Below, piece by piece: positions 58,752-64,000 of a DNA stretch of 64,000 nucleotides; the stretch's first letter is position 1; every line of letters begins with the position of its first letter. The position numbers and the translations under genes are program-made. Source of the stretch: Rhodococcus opacus B4 (GTDB lineage: Bacteria > Actinomycetota > Actinomycetes > Mycobacteriales > Mycobacteriaceae); contig NC_012522.1 of assembly GCF_000010805.1 (NCBI RefSeq), positions 4,464,001 to 4,528,000 of the forward strand. The letters run 5' to 3'. The notes below the pieces were generated by a model. The model searched no databases, had not been told where the DNA came from, and saw only the letters and a list, made by a program, of their open reading frames with translations.

Positions 58752-60458
58752 ATGGTGAGGTCCGCCACCGGCACGTGGCCGTTCTTCGGCTCGCTGCAGA
58801 ATTACCGGCGGGGGTGGATCAGGCCCGATGTGATCGCGGGCCTCACCGTGTGGGCAGTCCTGGTCCCGGAGGCACTGGCGTACGCGACCATCGCGGGGGT
58901 ACCGCCCGTCGTCGGACTGTATGCGGCGGTACCCGCGCTGATTCTCTATGCGGCGGCGGGCAGTTCACGGCATCTCGTGGTGGGGCCGATGTCCGCGACG
59001 GCCGCGCTGTCGGCGGCCATCGTCGCACCCCTCGCCGGCGCCGACGGTGGGAAGTATGCGGCGCTGTCGGCCGTCCTCGCGATCGCGACGGGAATCGTGG
59101 GCCTGCTCGCCGGTCTGCTCCGCCTCGGCTTCGTCGCGTCGTTCATCTCCGAACCGGTGCTGAAGGGGTTCATCGTCGGCCTCGCCCTCACCATCATCAT
59201 CGGACAGGTGCCGGCGATCTTCGGGGTCGAGAAGGCGAAGGGCAACTTCTTCGAGCAGGCCTGGGGTGTGATCACGCATCTCGGGGACACCGACTGGGGC
59301 ACGCTCGTCGTCGGCGGCCTCAGTCTGGCGGTGGTGCTGGGTCTCAAACGCTGGTTGCCGCTCGTCCCCGGATCGCTGCTCGCCGTCCTCCTCGGAATCG
59401 CCGCGGTCTCGCTGTTCGGTCTCGACGGCAAGGGCGTCGACATCGTCGGGCACATCGATTCCGGGCTGCCGTCGCTCGGGTTGCCCGGCGGCGTCGGATT
59501 CGACGATTTCGTCGACCTGATGGGGCCGGCCGTGGGCGTGTTGCTGATCGGGTTCGCGGAGGGACTGGGAGCCGCGAAGACATACGCGGCGAAGGAGGGT
59601 TACGAGGTCGTCGCCAACCGCGAGTTGCTCGGCCTCGGCGCCGCAAATCTGGGCGCCGGGCTCTGCTCGGGAATGGTGGTCAACGGCAGCCTCTCCAAGA
59701 CCGCGGTGAACGGAGGGGCGGGTGCCAAATCGCAGGTCAGCGGACTAGTCGTCGCGGCGCTGACCGTCGTCACGTTGCTGTTCCTCACCGGTCTGTTCGA
59801 GAAACTGCCGGAGGCGACGCTGTCCGCGGTGGTGATCGCGGCCGTCATCGAACTCGTCGACATCTCCGCGCTGCGCCGGCTGTACGGCGTCTGGACCGAA
59901 CGGCTCGGGAGCATCTACGGGCACGCCGCCCGCGCCGATTTCGCCGCCGCGCTCGCTGCCATGGCCGGTGTCCTGCTCTTCGACACCCTGCCCGGACTGG
60001 TCATCGGCATCGGCGTCTCCATGCTGCTGCTGCTGTACCGGGCCTCGCGCCCCCACGTCGCGACCCTCGCCAGGCAGGGAACGCTGTGGGTGGACGCCGA
60101 ACGCCACCCCGACCTGCCGGCCACCCCGCACGTGCTCGTCGTCCGGGTCGAGGCGGGACTGTTCTTCGCCAACGCCGACCACGTCAAGGACCGCATCGAA
60201 GAGTTGTGCACCGAGGACACGAGAGTGGTGGTCCTCGACGCCGAGACATCACCGTTCGTCGACGTCAGCGCCGCACAGATGCTGCTGCAACTACGGGACG
60301 CGCTCGCCCGGCGGGACATCGAACTGCGGGTCGCACGCGACATCGGGCAGTTCCGGGACACGCTCCGCCACTCCGGCACCGACGCCACACCCGTCGCCCT
60401 GTATTCCACCGTCCGCGAGGCGCTCGCGGAATCCGATCGCCCCGGCGAGGGGGCGTGA
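58752..60458 (+). CDS. SulP-family anion transporter with STAS domain
   Basis: 568-aa SLC26/SulP carrier. Start RRGWIRPDVIAGLTVWAVLVPEALAYATIAGVPPVVGLYAAVPA is the family signature; then SSRHLVVGPMSATAALSAAIVAPL and about 12 spans. The C-terminal STAS domain (about 440-560) has LFFANADHVKDRIEEL and VVLDAETSPFVDVSAAQML. Carries sulfate or another oxyanion such as bicarbonate. First of two tandem SulP genes; the second starts 10 bases after its stop. Context of two sulfatases favours sulfate. Confidence 0.92.
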   Translation: MVRSATGTWPFFGSLQNYRRGWIRPDVIAGLTVWAVLVPEALAYATIAGVPPVVGLYAAVPALILYAAAGSSRHLVVGPMSATAALSAAIVAPLAGADGGKYAALSAVLAIATGIVGLLAGLLRLGFVASFISEPVLKGFIVGLALTIIIGQVPAIFGVEKAKGNFFEQAWGVITHLGDTDWGTLVVGGLSLAVVLGLKRWLPLVPGSLLAVLLGIAAVSLFGLDGKGVDIVGHIDSGLPSLGLPGGVGFDDFVDLMGPAVGVLLIGFAEGLGAAKTYAAKEGYEVVANRELLGLGAANLGAGLCSGMVVNGSLSKTAVNGGAGAKSQVSGLVVAALTVVTLLFLTGLFEKLPEATLSAVVIAAVIELVDISALRRLYGVWTERLGSIYGHAARADFAAALAAMAGVLLFDTLPGLVIGIGVSMLLLLYRASRPHVATLARQGTLWVDAERHPDLPATPHVLVVRVEAGLFFANADHVKDRIEELCTEDTRVVVLDAETSPFVDVSAAQMLLQLRDALARRDIELRVARDIGQFRDTLRHSGTDATPVALYSTVREALAESDRPGEGA

Positions 60459-60468
60459 CGCAGCCGCA

Positions 60469-62136
60469 ATGACCGTCTTCGCGCCGACGCTCGTCGGCTA
60501 CGACAAGCGATGGCTCCGTCTGGACGTCGTCGCGGGCCTCGGCGCCGGAGCGGTCGTGATTCCGCAGGCCATGGCGTACGCCACCATCGCGAACATGCCC
60601 GTGCAGATCGGTCTGTACACCTGCATGGTGCCGATGGTCGTCTACGCGATGCTCGGCGGATCCCGCACCGCCAGTGTGAGTACCACCTCCACCATCGCGA
60701 CCCTCACCGCCTCCACCCTGATCGGCGCGGGCATCGCCGCCGGCTCCGACGACGCCCAGGCGTCGCTGATGACGCTGACGCTGCTGGTGGGCGTGATCCT
60801 GCTGTCGGCGAGGTTACTGCGGCTCGGCGCGATCATCGAGAACATCAGCGAGGCAACACTGTCCGGGATCAAGGCCGGAGTCGGGCTGACGGTGGCCGCG
60901 AGCCAGCTGCCGAAACTGCTCGGCGTGCCGTCCGATCCGGACGCCACCGGATTCTTCCGCCTCGTGTGGTCGGCGCTCCGGCAGGTCGGTGACGCGAACT
61001 CCGCGACCGTGCTGCTGGCCGCCGGATCGATCGCGGCGCTGTACGCGATGGCGAAAATCGTTCCCCGCGTGCCGGGACCGCTGATCGTCGCGGTCGCGGG
61101 GATCCTCCTCGTCGCGCTTGCGGGCATCGACGGTCGTGGGGTCGCGCTGATCGCCGAAGTGCCCCGCGGCATTCCGATTCCCGGGATCCCGCCGCTGTCG
61201 GACGTCGCCGCGCTGCTGCCGGGCGCACTGGCGATCGCGATCATGGCTTTTCTCGAGACGGTGTCCGTCGGGCGAGGTGTGCGCCGGCCAACCGAACCTC
61301 CGATCGACAGCGATCGCGAACTCCTCGCCAACGGAGCGGCGTCGGTCACCGGTGCCTTCTTCCACACCCTGCCTCCGGCGGGCGGATTCTCCCAGACCGC
61401 GGTCGCGCTGAGGTCGGGCGCGCGGACACAGCTGGCCGGTCTCGTCACCGCCGCTCTCGCCGTGCTCGTGGCATTGTTGCTCGCGCCGGTGCTGAGCGAT
61501 CTGCCGCAGGCCACCCTCGGCGCGATGGTGGTGGTCGCGACGTTGGGGTTGGTCGACCTCGGTTCCTTCGTGAGGTTCTGGCGGATCGATCGCACCGAAT
61601 TCTGGGTGGCGCTGGCGACGGCGCTCATCGGGCTCGTCGCCGGACTGCTGCCCGCGGTCGGAGTCGGTGTGGTGTTCACACTGTATCTGGTTCTGCGCGA
61701 GCTGAATCGACCGCACATCGTCCAACTGCAGAAGGACGCCCACGGCCAGTGGCGGGCGGGGGAGGAGGACGCGCCGACCGTCCCTGCCGACCCTCTCGTG
61801 CTCCGGCTGAACGTCGGTCTCTACACCGCGAACGTGCGGGCGAACACGGTGGCGATCCGCACCCGCGTGGGAGTGGCCGAGGGCCACGACACGTCGACGG
61901 TGCCACACACGCTGATTCTCGATTGCTCACGCCTGCAGAAGGTGTCGCTGACCGTGATGCGCAGCTTCCTCGACCTGCACCGCGAGCTCACGGACGCCAG
62001 TGTCACCGTGCTCTTCGCGGAACTGCCCCGCGCCAATCGCGACACGGTGCTCCGCACGGATCCGGGCCGCGAGTTCGACAGCAAGGGCCGGTTTTATCCC
62101 ACCGTCGACGACGCCGTAGGCGCTGTGCGCCCGTGA
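60469..62136 (+). CDS. Second SulP-family anion transporter, diverged STAS
   Basis: 555-aa carrier with the SulP opening LDVVAGLGAGAVVIPQAMAYATIANMPVQIGLYTCMVPMVVYAMLGGSRTASVSTTSTIATLTAS and the ERELLANGAAS-like SDRELLANGAASVTGAFFHTLPPAGGFSQTAV. The C-terminal STAS region (about 440-550) is degenerate: DCSRLQKVSLTVMRSFLDLHREL replaces the usual D-S-G-V-x-x-D. Sequence differs clearly from the first copy, so this is not a recent duplication. ATG at 60469. The stop TGA at 62134-62136 lies in palindrome copy 5. Confidence 0.92.
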   Translation: MTVFAPTLVGYDKRWLRLDVVAGLGAGAVVIPQAMAYATIANMPVQIGLYTCMVPMVVYAMLGGSRTASVSTTSTIATLTASTLIGAGIAAGSDDAQASLMTLTLLVGVILLSARLLRLGAIIENISEATLSGIKAGVGLTVAASQLPKLLGVPSDPDATGFFRLVWSALRQVGDANSATVLLAAGSIAALYAMAKIVPRVPGPLIVAVAGILLVALAGIDGRGVALIAEVPRGIPIPGIPPLSDVAALLPGALAIAIMAFLETVSVGRGVRRPTEPPIDSDRELLANGAASVTGAFFHTLPPAGGFSQTAVALRSGARTQLAGLVTAALAVLVALLLAPVLSDLPQATLGAMVVVATLGLVDLGSFVRFWRIDRTEFWVALATALIGLVAGLLPAVGVGVVFTLYLVLRELNRPHIVQLQKDAHGQWRAGEEDAPTVPADPLVLRLNVGLYTANVRANTVAIRTRVGVAEGHDTSTVPHTLILDCSRLQKVSLTVMRSFLDLHRELTDASVTVLFAELPRANRDTVLRTDPGREFDSKGRFYPTVDDAVGAVRP

Positions 62137-62175
62137 GTGGTTGACGAGTCCCTGCACTCGTCAACCACTCACGGG
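62130..62175. repeat. Palindromic gene-end repeat, copy 5 (variant)
   Basis: Perfect 20-bp arms, CCCGTGAGTGGTTGACGAGT (62130-62149) and its complement (62156-62175), loop CCCTGC. It shares CCCGTGAGT and the TTGAC box with copies 1-4 but differs inside. It holds the stop of the second SulP gene (CGC-CCG-TGA) and ends 12 bases before the stop of the convergent arylsulfatase gene. Confidence 0.85.
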
Positions 62176-62187
62176 TGGCGGAGCCGC

Positions 62188-63999
62188 CTACTGGTGGCGC
62201 AAGGCCGCGGCGAGCGCGTCCTCGGGGTCGATCAGGTGGTTGTGGTCGTCGTCGCCCAGTTCGATGTCGGCCCAGTCGATCGTGCCGGTGAACCGTCCGC
62301 GGGCGGTCTTGTAACCCTCGAACACCGGCATGCCGGTGTCGACCCCGACGTCGAGCCCTTCGTCGAACGAGAAGTACAGCGGGTGGGTCCGTTCGACATG
62401 ATCCTTGCCCGCCTCGTCGCCGTCGATGTACAGGGTGGCGTCGCCGCCCTTGCCGATGCCGCCGCCGTCGTAGGCGAACTCGACGCGCACCTGGTGCTCG
62501 CCCGGGGACAGCGTGGTCGACGACGTGACGGTGGTACGCCGGAGGCCGCAGTAGTTGTAGTGGTACGCCAGCTTGCCACCGACGGTGAGCAATCCCCATC
62601 CGCCGGTGCGACCTCCCTGGACGACGATCGCCCCCTCGGCCCCCGAATCCGGGACCTGGATCTGCGCCGTCACCGAGTAGCTGCGGTTCTTGATGTTGAT
62701 CGCGACGTTCTCCCCGAGCCTGGTCATGCCGGGGAAGAGCCGGAGCTTGTCGCCCCGGACGAGAGTCGGACGCCCGGCGATCACGGGATTCATGCGTTCG
62801 GCGGCGCGGTCGTCGAGCGGGAGGACGTTGTGCCGCACAGCCTCGATCAGGAAGAGCTGCTGCAACTCGGCCAGCTTCTCGGGATTGTCGGCCGCGATGT
62901 CGTGGGCCTGCGTCCAGTCCGTGGTGGTGTCGTACAACTCCCACACGTCCAGTGAGAAGTCGGGGGCCTGGGCGACCACGTCCCAGGGAGTGCGGTGCTT
63001 GGTGACGGCGGTCCAGCCGTCGTGGTAGACGCCACGATTGCCCATCAGCTCGAAATACTGCGTGCGGTGCCGCTCGTCGGCGTTCTCGTCGTCGAACGTG
63101 TACGCGAACGACGTACCGTGCATCGGCACCTGGGTGACCCCGTTGACGGTGTGCGGCTGCGCAAGTCCCGCCAGTTCGAGAATGGTCGGGGCGACATCGA
63201 TGACGTGATGCCACTGGTGCCGGATCTCGCCTCGGGCCTCGATTCCGCCGGGCCAGTGCATGATCGTGCCGTTGCGGGTGCCCCCGTAGTGCGAGGCGAC
63301 CTGCTTCGTCCACTGATACGGCGTGCACATGGCGTGCGCCCAGCCGACGGCGTAGTGGTTGTAGGCCTCGGGGCCGCCGATCTTGTCGAGGTGCTCGTTC
63401 CAGAACTCGACGGTCTCGTATTCGCCGCCACCGTTGGACGCGGTGGTGATCATGTACGTGCCCTCGAGGCCGCCTTCCGCGGAGGCGCCGTTGTCGCCGA
63501 TGATGTAGAGGATCAGCGTGTTGTCCAGTTCGCCGATCTCCTCGACGGCGTCGACGACGCGCCCGACGTGGAAGTCCGCGTACTCCAGGAAGGCCGCGTA
63601 CACCTCCATCTGGTGCCGGAGAATCGGTTTCCGCTCCTCCGGGATGTCGTCCCACGCCATGATGCCGTCGGGGCGTGCGGTGAGATCGGAGTCGGGTCCG
63701 ATGACGCCGAGTTGCAGTTGCTTCCGGAACGTTTCGTCGCGGACGGCGTCCCAGCCCCGGTCGAACTTGCCCTGGTACTTGGCGATCCATTCCTTCGGCA
63801 CGTGGTGCGGGGTGTGCGTGGCACCCGGCGCGAAGTAGGTGAAGAACGGCTTGTCGGGGGTCAGCGCCTTCTGCTGCTTGATGTAGTCGATGGCCTTGTC
63901 GGCCAAGTCGGGCATGAGGTGGTAGTCGGGGTTGTCGGGCGGGAGGACGGTGGTCACCCCGTCGACGAGCGCAGGCTGCCACTGGTTGGTCTCGCCGCC
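62188..63999 (-). CDS. Arylsulfatase, N-terminus beyond window
   Basis: About 604 residues of a large type I sulfatase (full length probably 750-800 aa). Visible: PFFTYFAPGATHTPHHVPKEWIAKYQGKFDRGWDAVRDETF (family core after the nucleophile), ILYIIGDNGASAEGGLEGTYM (metal Asp-Asn and loop), HWPGGIEARGEIRHQWHHVIDVAPTILELAGL, and a C-terminal beta domain (from VAINIKNRSYSVTAQIQVP to ADIELGDDDHNHLIDPEDAL). The sulfatase signature with the formylglycine Cys is outside the window. Cleaves sulfate esters of aromatic or sugar compounds. The frame is open to position 63999 with no start codon required. Converges with the SulP pair, whose product could take up the released sulfate. Confidence 0.93.
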   Translation of the reverse strand, partial: GGETNQWQPALVDGVTTVLPPDNPDYHLMPDLADKAIDYIKQQKALTPDKPFFTYFAPGATHTPHHVPKEWIAKYQGKFDRGWDAVRDETFRKQLQLGVIGPDSDLTARPDGIMAWDDIPEERKPILRHQMEVYAAFLEYADFHVGRVVDAVEEIGELDNTLILYIIGDNGASAEGGLEGTYMITTASNGGGEYETVEFWNEHLDKIGGPEAYNHYAVGWAHAMCTPYQWTKQVASHYGGTRNGTIMHWPGGIEARGEIRHQWHHVIDVAPTILELAGLAQPHTVNGVTQVPMHGTSFAYTFDDENADERHRTQYFELMGNRGVYHDGWTAVTKHRTPWDVVAQAPDFSLDVWELYDTTTDWTQAHDIAADNPEKLAELQQLFLIEAVRHNVLPLDDRAAERMNPVIAGRPTLVRGDKLRLFPGMTRLGENVAINIKNRSYSVTAQIQVPDSGAEGAIVVQGGRTGGWGLLTVGGKLAYHYNYCGLRRTTVTSSTTLSPGEHQVRVEFAYDGGGIGKGGDATLYIDGDEAGKDHVERTHPLYFSFDEGLDVGVDTGMPVFEGYKTARGRFTGTIDWADIELGDDDHNHLIDPEDALAAALRHQ

Positions 64000-64000
64000 G

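Overview
The window is high-GC actinobacterial chromosome, most likely a mycolate-group organism such as a large-genome Rhodococcus (R. opacus/jostii type). This rests on strong GC bias at third positions, frequent GTG starts, WhiB, DUF4193 and LuxR-family (LAL) proteins, an IdeR/DtxR-type iron box, an EthA-like monooxygenase and a PknD-like kinase. The genus is inferred. I saw no rRNA, tRNA, CRISPR array, insertion sequence or phage gene. The window opens inside a polyketide synthase gene and closes inside an arylsulfatase gene.

Layout. 1-8.7 kb: minus-strand modular type I PKS (KS-AT-DH-KR-ACP-KS-AT-DH-), the second DH lacking both catalytic residues. 8.9-12.8 kb: PrmC-related methyltransferase, a Cys-rich HTH regulator divergent from a DoxX-like protein across a long operator-like dyad, and a FUSC membrane protein. 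12.8-17.3 kb: lipoprotein gamma-glutamyltransferase followed by a fused glutamate-cysteine-ligase-like/M20 amidohydrolase. 17.3-19.5 kb: iron-siderophore binding lipoprotein with an iron box, a Pro-rich small ORF, DUF4193 and SRPBCC proteins. 19.6-24.6 kb: TetR/acyl-CoA dehydrogenase/flavin monooxygenase operon and an enoyl-CoA hydratase. 24.6-26.7 kb: PAP2 phosphatase and an alpha/beta hydrolase, convergent and overlapping. 26.7-34.6 kb: a sugar/nucleoside-type cluster (MTA phosphorylase, epimerase, GT2, DUF2064 transferase, polytopic membrane protein, lipoprotein, SAM methyltransferase, membrane-anchored molybdopterin oxidoreductase). 34.7-41.3 kb: LtrA, MFS exporter, alpha/beta hydrolase and EthA-like Baeyer-Villiger enzyme, with a divergent AraC regulator.

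41.4-50.2 kb is a coherent alpha-glucoside utilisation locus: GH13 glucosidase, binding protein, two permeases, divergent LacI repressor with two palindromic operators, the ATPase, and a ROK sugar kinase whose 3' end overlaps a whiB gene. 50.2-55.1 kb holds a PknD-like sensor kinase with a beta-propeller, an 84-aa protein and a large LAL regulator. 55.2-64 kb looks like sulfate-ester scavenging: SdsA-type alkylsulfatase coupled to an AI-2E family protein, two tandem SulP transporters and an arylsulfatase.

A striking non-coding feature is a family of about 46-bp palindromes (five copies: 24.6, 26.7, 34.7, 41.3 and 62.1 kb). Each lies on the 3' end of a gene and supplies that gene's stop codon, in different reading frames. 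They look like combined translation-stop and bidirectional-terminator modules.
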